64,000 nucleotides of DNA from contig NZ_CP033073.1 of the NCBI RefSeq assembly GCF_003675325.1, positions 4,402,001 to 4,466,000 on the forward strand. The letters run 5' to 3'. The translations under genes and the position numbers were made by a program. Shown here piece after piece: positions 18,313 to 27,498 of the stretch; the stretch's first letter is position 1, and each line of letters begins with the position of its first letter. Below the pieces are notes generated by a model. The model was not told the origin of the DNA. It saw only the letters and a list, made by a program, of their open reading frames with translations, and ran no database searches. This DNA is from Streptomyces dangxiongensis. Its GTDB lineage: Bacteria > Actinomycetota > Actinomycetes > Streptomycetales > Streptomycetaceae.

Positions 18313-18631
18313 CCGCGAGACGACCGGCCGCCACGTCGGTCACCTGGGGGAGACGCGGTGGGCCCGCCGGCGTCCGGGGGCTGGGCCGCGGGTGACGCCG
18401 AGAACCACCGTTGAGCACGATCACCTGAGTCGTCACCGCGTCACAGCAGAGGCACCGGGGGAGCGGCCGGAACGCGATGGCGTCACGCGACCGCACTGTC
18501 CGGGGGCCCGGTGGGAGCCGGTGCGACCCGCGGTCGAGTCCAGGTGACGTGATCCGTACAGTCCGCCGGAGCCCGACGCGATACGCGGGACGGCGGGCAC
18601 CGGTCCTCGGCCGGGCCGGCCAGGTGGGGCG
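18313..18631. other. Gene-free convergent gap
   Basis: 319 bp between the convergent oxidoreductase and EamA genes. It is GC-rich, without a good long stem, ORF or repeat that I can support. Confidence 0.5.
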
Positions 18632-19561
18632 TCACTGGCCCTCGACGGGGAGGGGGAGTCTGCCTCGGGTCACCTGGGTGCGTACCGCGCCGATGCTCGC
18701 CGCGATGACCAGGGCGATCGCGGCGGCCTCCGTGGCGGACAGGGCCTGGTCGAGGATCAGGAAGCCGGCCGTGGCCGCGAGGGCCGGTTCCAGGCTCATC
18801 AGGATGGCGAAGGTGGAGGCGGGCAGCCGGCGCAGGGCCAGGAGTTCGAGGGTGTAGGGCAGGACCGAGGACAGCAGCGCCACCGCCGAGCCGAGGGCGA
18901 TCGTGGTGGGGTTCAGCAGGCGGGTGCCCGCCTCGGTGATGCCGAGGGGGAGGAAGAGCAGGGCCGCGACCGCCATGGCCAACGCCAGACCGTCGGCCTG
19001 GGGGAAGCGGCGCCCCGTACGAGCGCTGAAGATGATGTAGGCCGCCCACATGGCGCCCGCGCCCAGGGCGAAGGCGACACCTGTGGGGTCCAGGTCGCCG
19101 AAGCCTCCGCCGCCGAGGAGGAACACGCCCGCGAGGGCCAGGCCCGCCCAGAGCGCGTTGACGGCGCGGCGGGAGGCCAGGACGGACAGGGTCAGCGGGC
19201 CGAGGACCTCCAGGGTGACCGCCGGGCCCAGTGGGATGCGGGCGACCGCCGAGTAGAACAGGCCGTTCATCGCGCCCATCGCCATGCCGAAGACGATCAC
19301 CGTCCCCCAGTCGGTGCGCGAGTGCCCGCGCAGCCGGGGCCGGCAGACCACCAGGAGGACGATCGCCGCCGCGAGCAGGCGCAGGGTCACCACACCGAGC
19401 GCGCCCGCCCTGGGCATCAGGGTCACCGCCAGGGCCCCGCCGAACTGCACCGAGATGCCGCCGGTCAGGACCAGCCCCACGGGGCCGAGCGTGCCGAGGC
19501 GGCCCTGCCCCGGGGCGGGGGCGACCGGGGTCGGCGTGGCGGTGCTGGATCTGGCGGTCAC
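18632..19561 (-). CDS. EamA/RhtA-like exporter (DMT superfamily)
   Basis: 309-residue membrane protein with ten predicted helices arranged as two EamA repeats, the second beginning near VAFALGAGAMWAAYIIFSARTGRRF. The charged C-terminal tail is short. The pattern, including VTLEVLGPLTLSVLASRR, resembles RhtA-type exporters of threonine/homoserine and other small metabolites. The substrate is unknown. It is a single gene. Upstream lies the decayed ABC gene rather than a functional partner. Confidence 0.9.
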   Translation of the reverse strand: MTARSSTATPTPVAPAPGQGRLGTLGPVGLVLTGGISVQFGGALAVTLMPRAGALGVVTLRLLAAAIVLLVVCRPRLRGHSRTDWGTVIVFGMAMGAMNGLFYSAVARIPLGPAVTLEVLGPLTLSVLASRRAVNALWAGLALAGVFLLGGGGFGDLDPTGVAFALGAGAMWAAYIIFSARTGRRFPQADGLALAMAVAALLFLPLGITEAGTRLLNPTTIALGSAVALLSSVLPYTLELLALRRLPASTFAILMSLEPALAATAGFLILDQALSATEAAAIALVIAASIGAVRTQVTRGRLPLPVEGQ

Positions 19562-19693
19562 GGGCGGTCCTGTGGCTTGGCTCGGGGTGAGGGGTACGGT
19601 CGCCGGAGTTCATCGGGATGTACTTTTGCGTCCAGGGTAATGGACTTCGACAGGTGCGTGAACCCCTTTAGGAACTGTCCCGGATGCTGGGAC

Positions 19694-19760
19694 CGGATCA
19701 CTCCGGTCGCTCGGATCACTCCGGTCGCTGGGATCACTCGGATCACTCGGGTCGCTCGGC
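19694..19760. repeat. Short tandem repeats, CGGATCACTCCGGTCGCT type
   Basis: Two perfect 18-bp copies (19694-19711 and 19712-19729) are followed by shortened GGATCACTCG and GGTCGCTCGG pieces to about 19760. They sit beyond the end of the decayed ABC gene. Confidence 0.7.
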
Positions 19761-19824
19761 TCAGAGGCCCTGTGGCCGGAGCCGGCTTCCGTCCGGGTAC
19801 CCGTAGTCGTGCCCGTACCCGTAC

Positions 19825-20105
19825 TCGTAGGCATCATGATCGTCGTACGGCCCGCCATCAGGCGGCGCAACGGTGTGACGACGCGGCGGGCGGCCATCGC
19901 GTCCAGCCCGGTGGTCGGCCCGTCCAGGACCAGGACGGGCGCGTCCCGCAGAATGGCGCGGGCGATCGCCGACGCTGCGACCGGCCGCCGGACAGCCGCG
20001 CCGAGTGGGCGTCGGCCCGGGTGTCGTAGCCGTCGGGAAGCCCGAGGACGAAGTCGTGGGTGTCGGCGGCCGGTGCGGCGTCCAGGATCGCCCGGTCGCC
20101 GGCAC
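19825..20105 (-). pseudogene. Remnant of an ABC transporter ATPase domain
   Basis: The minus strand shows the second half of a nucleotide-binding domain in two frames. First comes [29 protein letters not shown] with the LSGG signature. After a frameshift near 19985 come [23 protein letters not shown] (Walker B and D-loop) and [12 protein letters not shown]. The Walker A half and the membrane domain are missing. The catalytic Glu after Walker B is Gly, and the final His loop is not seen. This is the residue of an exporter of the fused ABC type, lost by deletion. It lies between the EamA and femX-like genes. Confidence 0.75.
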
Positions 20106-20153
20106 CGGGCCGGCCGCAGGCTGTCGAATCCGCTGTGCAAGCCGGGGAGGGCC

Positions 20154-21275
20154 TCAGCGTCGGGCCATGTAGACGTTCAGCGCCTTGTGCAGCAGGCGGT
20201 TCAGCGGGAAGTCCCACTCGCCCACGTACTCCACGGCCTCGCCGCCCGCGCCCACCTTGAAGCGCAGCAGGCCGAGCAGGTGGTCGGACTCCTCCAGGGT
20301 GTCGGTGATGCCCCGGAAGTCGTAGACGTGGGCGCCGAGTTCATGGGCATCGCACATCATGCGCCATTGCACGGCGTTGCTGGGCTGGACCTCGCGCCTA
20401 CGGCTGGTGGAGGCACCGTAGGAGTACCAGACATGGCCGCCGACGACCAGCATCGTCGCCGCGGCGAGCACGTCCCCGTCGTGGTGGGCGAGGTACAGCC
20501 GCATCCGGTCGGGGTGTTCGGCGGTGAGCGCGCCGAACATGCGCTGGAAGTACGGCAGCGGGCGCGGCAGGAACCGGTCGCGCTCGGCGGTCTCGGCGTA
20601 CAGCTCGTAGAAGGCCGGCAGGTCCTCCGGGCCGCCCCGCACGACCTTCACGCCCGCCTTCTCGGCCTTCTTGATGTTGCGTCGCCACTGCTGGTTGAGC
20701 CCGCGGTGGATGTCCTCGAGCGATCGTCCGGCGAACGGCACCTGGCACACGTACCGGGGCTGCCCGGCGGCGAAGCCCTCCTCCCCGCCCGGCTCGGCCT
20801 GCCGCCAGCCCATGCGGCGCAGCCGGTCGGCGAGTTCGATGCCGCCCGGCTCTTCCGACGTCGCCGGCACATCGCGCAGCCGGTGCGCGTCGGGGTCGGC
20901 GATCGCGGCCTTCACCGCCTCGGGGCTCCACCGCCGGGTCACCACGGGCGGCCCCATCTTCACCGAGAAGGCACCCCGGTTCCTGAGATGGGCCAGCATC
21001 GGCTCCAGCCAGTGCTCCAGGTCGGGCGTCCGCCAGTCGATGACCGGACCCTCCGGCAGATACGCCAGGTACCGCTTCGTCCGGGGCAGCGGGCGCAACA
21101 GCACCAGGCCGACTCCCGCCAGCCGACCGTCCTCCTCGAACCACCCCAGGCTCTCGGCCCGCCAGTCGGGCTTCACGTCACCCCAGGACGGCACCTGCAT
21201 ATGGCTGGCCGAAGGGCGCTGTGCCACGAAGGAGAGGTGGTCGGCGCGGGACACGGGGCGGACGGTGAGGCGCAT
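20154..21275 (-). CDS. femX: FemAB/FemX-family peptidyltransferase
   Basis: 373-residue enzyme with two GNAT-like lobes. The family adds the first glycine to the lysine or LL-diaminopimelate of lipid II, using glycyl-tRNA, to start the peptidoglycan cross-bridge. Diagnostic pieces are [18 protein letters not shown] near the N-terminus, [17 protein letters not shown] (the tRNA-facing helical arm), and [24 protein letters not shown] with [27 protein letters not shown] at the end. It is full length. The gene symbol is given by family resemblance only. It diverges from the catabolic operon. Confidence 0.85.
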   Translation of the reverse strand: MRLTVRPVSRADHLSFVAQRPSASHMQVPSWGDVKPDWRAESLGWFEEDGRLAGVGLVLLRPLPRTKRYLAYLPEGPVIDWRTPDLEHWLEPMLAHLRNRGAFSVKMGPPVVTRRWSPEAVKAAIADPDAHRLRDVPATSEEPGGIELADRLRRMGWRQAEPGGEEGFAAGQPRYVCQVPFAGRSLEDIHRGLNQQWRRNIKKAEKAGVKVVRGGPEDLPAFYELYAETAERDRFLPRPLPYFQRMFGALTAEHPDRMRLYLAHHDGDVLAAATMLVVGGHVWYSYGASTSRRREVQPSNAVQWRMMCDAHELGAHVYDFRGITDTLEESDHLLGLLRFKVGAGGEAVEYVGEWDFPLNRLLHKALNVYMARR

Positions 21276-21396
21276 GCGCGGGCTCCTTCGGTTCGGCTCC
21301 TCCGGTCACTGTATGAGCGCGTTGCGGCCGGCCTCGGTTCCGCTCGCCCACCTGGAGCACCATTCCGCGTCCGGGTGAGCGGGGGACCAATTCATG

Positions 21397-21408
21397 CAAG
21401 CATGCTTG
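21397..21408. promoter_or_regulatory. TetR-type palindrome before the catabolic operon
   Basis: CAAGCATGCTTG is a perfect 12-bp palindrome 32 bp upstream of ATG 21441, in an AT-richer stretch. The TetR gene that ends the operon (29774) is the obvious candidate to bind here. Confidence 0.5.
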
Positions 21409-21440
21409 ATTGTTTCTGCTCCCGCTGCCATGCTCCCCCC

Positions 21441-22310
21441 ATGTCCGATCCGACGCCCGTCTTCGACGACCTGCGTGAGGAAAGTGAGCAACTCGACCTG
21501 CTGGTCGCCGAGTTGCCCGAGGAGCGGTGGGCCCTCGGTACGCCCGCCCCACGCTGGACCATCGCCCACCAGATCGCCCACCTGCATTGGACGGACCGGG
21601 CCGCGCTGCTCGCCGTGACGGACGAGGACGGGTTCGGGACGGTGCTCCGTCCGGCCCTGACGTCACCCGACGCCTTCGTGGACGAGGCCGCCGACGAGGG
21701 CGCCCGCCTCCGGCCCGCCGAACTGCTGGCCCGGTGGCGGGAGGGCCGGGCCGCGCTCGACACGGCGCTGCGGGCCGCCCCGAGCGGCAGCCGCTTCCCC
21801 TGGTTCGGGCCACCCATGTCGGCCGCCTCTATGGCCACCGGTCGCCTTATGGAGACCTGGGCCCACGGGCAGGACGTGGCGGACGCCCTGGGTGTGGTCC
21901 GCGCACCCACCGACCGGCTCCGGCATGTGGTCCGTATCGGGGTGCGAGCCCGGGACTTCGCCTTCGGGGCACGGGGGCTGCCTGTGCCGGCGGAGGAGTT
22001 CCGCATCGAGGTGACCGCGCCGTCCGGACAGATGTGGGCCTACGGCCCGCCGGACGCCGCCCAGCGGGTCACCGGCCCCGCCCTCGACCTCTGCCTCCTC
22101 GTCACCCAGCGCGCCCACCGCGCCGACCTCGCCCTGCACGCCGAGGGCCCGGACGCCGACCGCTGGCTCGGCATCGCCCAGGCCTTCGCGGGCCCCCCGG
22201 GCACGGGCCGCCCGCCGAAGCGCCCCGACCACGCCGACGCCGCACCCGGGGGTTCCGGCCCTCCACCCGGTGCCTCCCAACCCCACCGGGACGAGGGGAC
22301 CACCCCATGA
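21441..22310 (+). CDS. TIGR03084-family metal-binding protein (DinB/maleylpyruvate-isomerase fold)
   Basis: 289-residue protein with the four-helix mycothiol-dependent maleylpyruvate isomerase fold. The start region [15 protein letters not shown] supplies His residues, and [15 protein letters not shown] supplies the third metal-binding His. The family is typical of actinobacteria, and its reaction is unknown. The C-terminal 30 residues are Pro/Gly-rich. The stop overlaps the AtuA start (ATGA at 22307-22310), so it is the first gene of a translationally coupled operon. ATG 21441 begins [11 protein letters not shown]. Confidence 0.88.
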   Translation: MSDPTPVFDDLREESEQLDLLVAELPEERWALGTPAPRWTIAHQIAHLHWTDRAALLAVTDEDGFGTVLRPALTSPDAFVDEAADEGARLRPAELLARWREGRAALDTALRAAPSGSRFPWFGPPMSAASMATGRLMETWAHGQDVADALGVVRAPTDRLRHVVRIGVRARDFAFGARGLPVPAEEFRIEVTAPSGQMWAYGPPDAAQRVTGPALDLCLLVTQRAHRADLALHAEGPDADRWLGIAQAFAGPPGTGRPPKRPDHADAAPGGSGPPPGASQPHRDEGTTP

Positions 22311-24040
22311 CCGGTTCAGGCGCGCCCGAGCCGGTGGCGCCGACCGGGTCCGACGCGTCCGAGCCGGTGGCCCTGCGTATCGGCAACTTCTCCGGCTTCT
22401 ACGGCGACCGCTCCGACGCCCTGCGCGAGATGCTCACCGGCGGCGACGTGGACGTCCTCACCGGTGACTACCTCGCCGAACTCACCATGCTCATCCTCGG
22501 CCGCGACCGGCTGAAGGACCCGGCCGCCGGGTACGCCCGTACCTTCCTGCGCCAGTTGGAGGACTGCCTCGGCCTCGCCCACGCGCGCGGGGTGCGGATC
22601 GTCACCAACGCGGGCGGTCTGCACCCGGCCGGACTCGCCGGGGAGATACGGAAGCTGGCGGACCGGCTCGGCGTCCCGGTGCGGGTCGCCCATGTCGAGG
22701 GCGACGACCTGGGCGCGGCCCACCCCGGAACCCTCGCCGCCCACGCCTACCTCGGCGGTTTCGGGATCGCCGCCTGCCTGCGGGCCGGCGCCGACATCGT
22801 GGTCACCGGCCGGGTGACCGACGCGGCGCTCGTCACCGGGCCCGCCGCCGCCCACTTCAACTGGCAGCCCGGGGAGTACGACCGTCTCGCCGGTGCCGTC
22901 GTCGCCGGACACGTACTGGAGTGCGGCACCCAGGCGACCGGCGGCAACTACGCCTTCTTCACGGAGGGCGACGTGCGCCGGCCCGGCTTCCCGCTCGCCG
23001 AGATCCACGCCGACGGCAGCAGCGTCATCACCAAGCACCCCGGCACCGGCGGCTTCGTGGACCCGGGCACGGTCACCGCCCAGCTACTCTACGAGACCGG
23101 CGGCGCCCGGTACGCCGGCCCCGACGTCACCGCCCGGCTGGACACCGTACGGCTCGGCCGGGACGGGCCGGACCGGGTGCGGATCGAGGGCGTGCGCGGC
23201 GAGGCGCCCCCGCCCGCCCTCAAGGTCGGGCTCAACCGGCTCGGCGGTTTCCGCAACGAGGTCGTGCTCGTCCTCACCGGGCTCGACATCGAGGCCAAGG
23301 CGGCCCTGGTGCGGGAGCAGCTCGCCGGCGCGCTCGCCGCGTCGCCGCCGGAGGAGGTCCGCTGGGACCTGGTGCGCACCGACCGCGCCGACGCCGACAC
23401 CGAGGAGACGGCCAGCGCGCTGCTGCGGCTCGTCGTACGGGACCCGGATCCACAGGTGGTCGGGCGGGCGCTGAGCGGGGCCGCCGTGGAGCTGGCGCTC
23501 GCCAGCTACCCCGGCTTCCACATGCTGTCCCCACCCGGAAAGGGCGCTCCCTATGGGGTCTTCGAGGATGTGTACGTGCCCCATGGGGCCGTAGCCCATA
23601 TGGCCGTCCTCCATGACGGGCGCCGGGTCCCCGTGCCGCCGCCCCAGGAGACGCGCCCCCTGGAGGCCGTACCGCCTCCGCCCCTCCCTGAACCCCTCCC
23701 GCCCGGCCCGGTCCGCCGCGCGCCCCTCGGCCTGGTCGCCGGGGCCCGCAGCGGGGACAAGGGCGGGAACGCCAACGTGGGTGTGTGGGCGCGGACGGAC
23801 GAGGCCTGGCGGTGGCTCGCGCACACGCTGACCACCGCACGCCTGCGCCGGCTGCTCCCCGAGGTCCGGGACCTGCCCGTCACCCGGCACGTGCTGCCGC
23901 ACCTGCGCGCCGTGAACTTCGTCGTCGAGGGTCTCCTCGGCGCCGGCGTCGCCGCCCAGCACCGCTTCGACCCGCAGGCCAAGGCCCTCGGCGAATGGCT
24001 GCGCTCCCGCCACCTGGACATCCCGGAGACCCTGCTGTGA
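22307..24040 (+). CDS. atuA: AtuA-family protein (acyclic terpene utilisation)
   Basis: 577-residue member of the AtuA/DUF1446 family found in citronellol/geraniol and leucine-type catabolic clusters. [38 protein letters not shown] is the N-terminal signature, and ITNAGG-type ([16 protein letters not shown]) and [11 protein letters not shown] motifs follow. The C-terminal part ([23 protein letters not shown]) corresponds to the associated small domain that is sometimes separate. The biochemical role is not established. It overlaps both neighbours by four bases (ATGA and GTGA), so it is part of one coupled operon. The symbol follows family usage. Confidence 0.88.
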   Translation: MTGSGAPEPVAPTGSDASEPVALRIGNFSGFYGDRSDALREMLTGGDVDVLTGDYLAELTMLILGRDRLKDPAAGYARTFLRQLEDCLGLAHARGVRIVTNAGGLHPAGLAGEIRKLADRLGVPVRVAHVEGDDLGAAHPGTLAAHAYLGGFGIAACLRAGADIVVTGRVTDAALVTGPAAAHFNWQPGEYDRLAGAVVAGHVLECGTQATGGNYAFFTEGDVRRPGFPLAEIHADGSSVITKHPGTGGFVDPGTVTAQLLYETGGARYAGPDVTARLDTVRLGRDGPDRVRIEGVRGEAPPPALKVGLNRLGGFRNEVVLVLTGLDIEAKAALVREQLAGALAASPPEEVRWDLVRTDRADADTEETASALLRLVVRDPDPQVVGRALSGAAVELALASYPGFHMLSPPGKGAPYGVFEDVYVPHGAVAHMAVLHDGRRVPVPPPQETRPLEAVPPPPLPEPLPPGPVRRAPLGLVAGARSGDKGGNANVGVWARTDEAWRWLAHTLTTARLRRLLPEVRDLPVTRHVLPHLRAVNFVVEGLLGAGVAAQHRFDPQAKALGEWLRSRHLDIPETLL

Positions 24041-25635
24041 CGGTTCTGCGAACGGCCCTCGACCCCACGGGACCCGACTTCCGGGCCCACCGCGAGGCGA
24101 TGCTCGCCAAGCTCGCCGGCCTGGAGGCCGAACACGCCAAGGCGCTCGCCGGCGGCGGCGAGAAGTACGTCCGGCGGCACCGGGAGCGCGGCAAGCTGCT
24201 CGCCCGCGAGCGCATCGAACTGCTGCTGGACCCCGACACCCCGTTCCTGGAGCTGTCCCCGCTGGCCGCCTGGGGCAGCGATCACCCCGTCGGCGCCTCC
24301 CTGGTCACCGGCATCGGCGTGGTCGAGGGCGTGGAGTGCCTGATCACCGCCAACGACCCGACCGTACGCGGCGGCGCCAGCAACCCCTGGAGCCTGAAGA
24401 AGGCCCTGCGCGCCAACGACATCGCCCTCGCCAACCGGCTGCCCTGCATCAGCCTGGTGGAGTCCGGCGGTGCCGACCTGCCCTCCCAGAAGGAGATCTT
24501 CATCCCGGGCGGCGCCGTCTTCCGGGACCTCACCCGGCTCTCCGCCGCCGGCATCCCGACGATCGCGGTCGTCTTCGGCAACTCCACCGCCGGCGGCGCC
24601 TACGTTCCCGGCATGTCCGACCACGTGATCATGGTCAGGGAGCGGGCGAAGGTGTTCCTCGGCGGGCCGCCGCTGGTGAGGATGGCCACCGGTGAGGAGA
24701 GCGACGACGAGTCCCTGGGCGGCGCCGAGATGCACGCGCGCGTGTCCGGCCTCGCCGACCACTTCGCCCTGGACGAGCCCGACGCGCTGCGCCAGGCCCG
24801 GCGGGTCGTGGCCCGTCTCAACCACCGCAAGGCCCACCCGGACCCCGGCCCGGCCGAGCCGCCCCGGTACGACCCGGAGGAGCTGCTGGGCATCGTCCCC
24901 GAGGACCTGAAGGTCCCCTTCGACCCGCGCGAGGTCATCGCCCGGATCGTGGACGCCTCCGACTTCGACGAGTTCAAACCGCTGTACGGCACCAGCCTGG
25001 TCACCGGCTGGGCGGCCCTGCACGGCTACCCCGTCGGCATCCTGGCCAACGCCCGGGGCGTCCTGTTCAGCGCCGAGTCCCAGAAGGCCGCCCAGTTCGT
25101 CCAGCTCGCCAACCAGCGCGACATCCCGCTGCTCTTCCTGCACAACACCACCGGCTACATGGTCGGCCGGGAGTACGAGCAGGGCGGGATCATCAAGCAC
25201 GGCGCGATGATGATCAACGCGGTCGCCAACAGCAGGGTCCCGCACCTGTCGGTCCTCATGGGGGCGTCGTACGGGGCCGGGCACTACGGCATGTGCGGCC
25301 GGGCCTACGACCCCCGGTTCCTGTTCGCCTGGCCCAGCGCCAAGTCCGCCGTCATGGGCCCGCAGCAGCTCGCCGGCGTGCTGTCGATCGTCGCCCGGCA
25401 GTCGGCGGCGGCGAAGGGACAGCCGTACGACGAGGACGCGGACGCGGCGCTGCGCGCCATGGTGGAGCAGCAGATCGAGGCCGAGTCGCTGCCCATGTTC
25501 CTGTCCGGGCGGCTGTACGACGACGGCGTCATCGACCCGCGCGACACCCGCACCGTTCTCGGCCTGTGCCTCTCCGCCCTGCACACCGCCCCCTACGAGG
25601 GCGCGCGCGGCGGCTTCGGCGTCTTCCGGATGTGA
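24037..25635 (+). CDS. Acyl-CoA carboxylase, beta (carboxyltransferase) subunit
   Basis: 532-residue carboxyltransferase that moves carboxyl from biotin to an acyl-CoA. It has the tandem crotonase folds of the methylcrotonyl/geranyl/propionyl-CoA class: GASNPWSLKKALRANDIALANRLPCISLVESGGADLP in the N-domain, the GGAYVPGMSDHVIMV oxyanion region, and LLFLHNTTGYMVGREYEQGGIIKHGAMMINAVA plus GASYGAGHYGMCGRAYDPRFLFAWP in the C-domain. The last two patterns point to an MccB/AtuC type. GTG 24037 overlaps the AtuA stop. Context (AtuA, ACAD, ECH) favours a 3-methylcrotonyl- or geranyl-CoA-like substrate. Confidence 0.92.
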   Translation: MTVLRTALDPTGPDFRAHREAMLAKLAGLEAEHAKALAGGGEKYVRRHRERGKLLARERIELLLDPDTPFLELSPLAAWGSDHPVGASLVTGIGVVEGVECLITANDPTVRGGASNPWSLKKALRANDIALANRLPCISLVESGGADLPSQKEIFIPGGAVFRDLTRLSAAGIPTIAVVFGNSTAGGAYVPGMSDHVIMVRERAKVFLGGPPLVRMATGEESDDESLGGAEMHARVSGLADHFALDEPDALRQARRVVARLNHRKAHPDPGPAEPPRYDPEELLGIVPEDLKVPFDPREVIARIVDASDFDEFKPLYGTSLVTGWAALHGYPVGILANARGVLFSAESQKAAQFVQLANQRDIPLLFLHNTTGYMVGREYEQGGIIKHGAMMINAVANSRVPHLSVLMGASYGAGHYGMCGRAYDPRFLFAWPSAKSAVMGPQQLAGVLSIVARQSAAAKGQPYDEDADAALRAMVEQQIEAESLPMFLSGRLYDDGVIDPRDTRTVLGLCLSALHTAPYEGARGGFGVFRM

Positions 25636-25643
25636 GGGATCCC

Positions 25644-27491
25644 GTGATTTCCAGTGTGCTCGTCGCCAACCGGGGCGAGATCGCCTGCCGCGTCTTCCGT
25701 ACCTGCGCCGGCCTCGGCATCCGCACGGTCGCCGTGCACTCGGACGCGGACGCCGCCGCGCTGCACGCGCGCGAGGCCGACACGGCCGTACGGCTGCCGG
25801 GCGTGGCGCCCGCCGACACCTATCTGCGCGGCGACCTGATCGTGCGGGCGGCCCTGAGCGCCGGCGCCGACGCCGTGCACCCCGGGTACGGCTTCCTGTC
25901 GGAGAACGCCGGCTTCGCGCGCGCCGTCCAGGCCGCCGGTCTGACCTGGATCGGGCCGCCCCCGCAGGCCATCGAGGCCATGGCGTCCAAGACCCGCGCC
26001 AAGCGGCTGATGGGCCTCGCCCCGCTCGACGCGGACCGGGTCACCGACGCCGACCTGCCGGTCCTGGTGAAGGCGGCGGCCGGCGGCGGCGGGCGCGGCA
26101 TGCGGATCGTGCGCCGCGCGGAGGAGCTGCCGGCCGCGCTGGAGGGCGCACGCGCGGAGGCCGCGAGCGCCTTCGGCGACGGCGAGGTGTTCGTGGAGCC
26201 GTACCTCGCACACGGCCGCCATGTGGAGGTGCAGATCCTCGCCGACACCCACGGCACCGTGTGGCCGCTCGGCACCCGCGACTGCTCCCTCCAGCGCCGC
26301 CACCAGAAGGTGATCGAGGAGGCCCCGGCGCCGGCCCTGCCGGCCGCGCTCACCGAGGAGCTGTACGCGCTGGCGGTGCGCGCCGCCCGGTCCGTCTCCT
26401 ACGTCGGCGCCGGCACGGTGGAGTTCCTGGTCGCCGACGGCCGCGCGCACTTCCTGGAGATGAACACCCGGCTCCAGGTCGAACACCCGGTCACGGAGGC
26501 GGTGTTCGGGATCGACCTCGTCGCGGAGCAGATCCGGATCGCCGAGGGGCACGCCCTCGACACCGTGCCGCCCCGCGCGAGCGGCCACGCGGTCGAGGCC
26601 CGCCTGTACGCCGAGGACCCGGCCCGCGACTGGACCCCGCAGACCGGCATCCTGTACCGGCTCGCCGTACCGGCCGGCGTCCGCCTGGACACCGGTTACA
26701 CCGACGGCGACCCCATCAGCGTCCATTACGACCCGATGCTCGCCAAGGTCGTCGCCCACGCCCCCACCCGGGCCGAGGCGATCCGCCGGCTGGCCGGCGC
26801 GCTGGAGCGGGCCACGGTGCACGGCCCGGTCACCAACCGCGACCTGCTGGTGCGGTCCCTCAGGCACGAGGAGTTCACGTCCGCCCGCATGGACACCGGC
26901 TTCTACGACCGTCACCTCGCCGGGCTGACCACGCCGGCCCACGACCCGTACGCCCCCCTGGCCGCCGCCCTGGCCGACGCCCACGGCCGCTCCCGCTTCG
27001 GCGGCTGGCGCAACGTGTCGTCGCAGCCTCAGGTGAAGCGGTACGCGAGGGACGGCGAGGAGCACGAGGTCCGCTACCGGCACACCAGGCAGGGCCTCAC
27101 GGCGGAAGGGGTGCGGGTCGTGCACGCCGACGCCCGTCTGGTCGTCCTCGAGATCGACGGCGTCCGGCGCCGGTTCGAGGTGTCCGCGTACGGCGACCGG
27201 ATCCACGTCGATGGCACCGCCCTCACCGCACTGCCCCGCTTCCCCGACCCCGCCGCCCGGCTCGCTCCCGGCTCCCTGCTGGCCCCCATGCCGGGCACGG
27301 TCGTACGCGTCGCCGAGGGCCTCGCGGAGGGCATGGCCGTCGAGGCGGGCCAGCCGCTGATCTGGCTGGAGGCGATGAAGATGCAGCACCGGATCTCCGC
27401 CCCGGCCGCCGGAACGCTCACCGCCCTGCACGCCAGGCCGGGACAGCAGGTGGAACCGGGCCTGCTGCTCGCCGTCGTACAAGAATCCTAG
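25644..27491 (+). CDS. Acyl-CoA carboxylase, alpha (biotin carboxylase + BCCP) subunit
   Basis: 615-residue biotin-dependent subunit. Biotin carboxylase occupies residues 1 to about 435 (VLVANRGEIACRV, glycine loop KAAAGGGGRGMRIV at 143-156, FLEMNTRLQVEHPVTE), then comes the BT linker, and the biotinyl domain has EAMKM at 576-580 with Lys579 as attachment site. One oddity: between SKTRAKRLM and GLAPLDAD the usual A-x-x-A-G-V-P-V-L segment is absent, a gap of about eight residues beside the ATP-grasp entrance. GTG 25644 follows GAGGGA. It is in one operon with the beta subunit. Confidence 0.9.
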   Translation: MISSVLVANRGEIACRVFRTCAGLGIRTVAVHSDADAAALHAREADTAVRLPGVAPADTYLRGDLIVRAALSAGADAVHPGYGFLSENAGFARAVQAAGLTWIGPPPQAIEAMASKTRAKRLMGLAPLDADRVTDADLPVLVKAAAGGGGRGMRIVRRAEELPAALEGARAEAASAFGDGEVFVEPYLAHGRHVEVQILADTHGTVWPLGTRDCSLQRRHQKVIEEAPAPALPAALTEELYALAVRAARSVSYVGAGTVEFLVADGRAHFLEMNTRLQVEHPVTEAVFGIDLVAEQIRIAEGHALDTVPPRASGHAVEARLYAEDPARDWTPQTGILYRLAVPAGVRLDTGYTDGDPISVHYDPMLAKVVAHAPTRAEAIRRLAGALERATVHGPVTNRDLLVRSLRHEEFTSARMDTGFYDRHLAGLTTPAHDPYAPLAAALADAHGRSRFGGWRNVSSQPQVKRYARDGEEHEVRYRHTRQGLTAEGVRVVHADARLVVLEIDGVRRRFEVSAYGDRIHVDGTALTALPRFPDPAARLAPGSLLAPMPGTVVRVAEGLAEGMAVEAGQPLIWLEAMKMQHRISAPAAGTLTALHARPGQQVEPGLLLAVVQES

Positions 27492-27498
27492 GAGCGCC

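Noticed and set aside
19694..19760. CRISPR-like short repeats
   Set aside because: Two units directly abut with no spacers and no cas genes.
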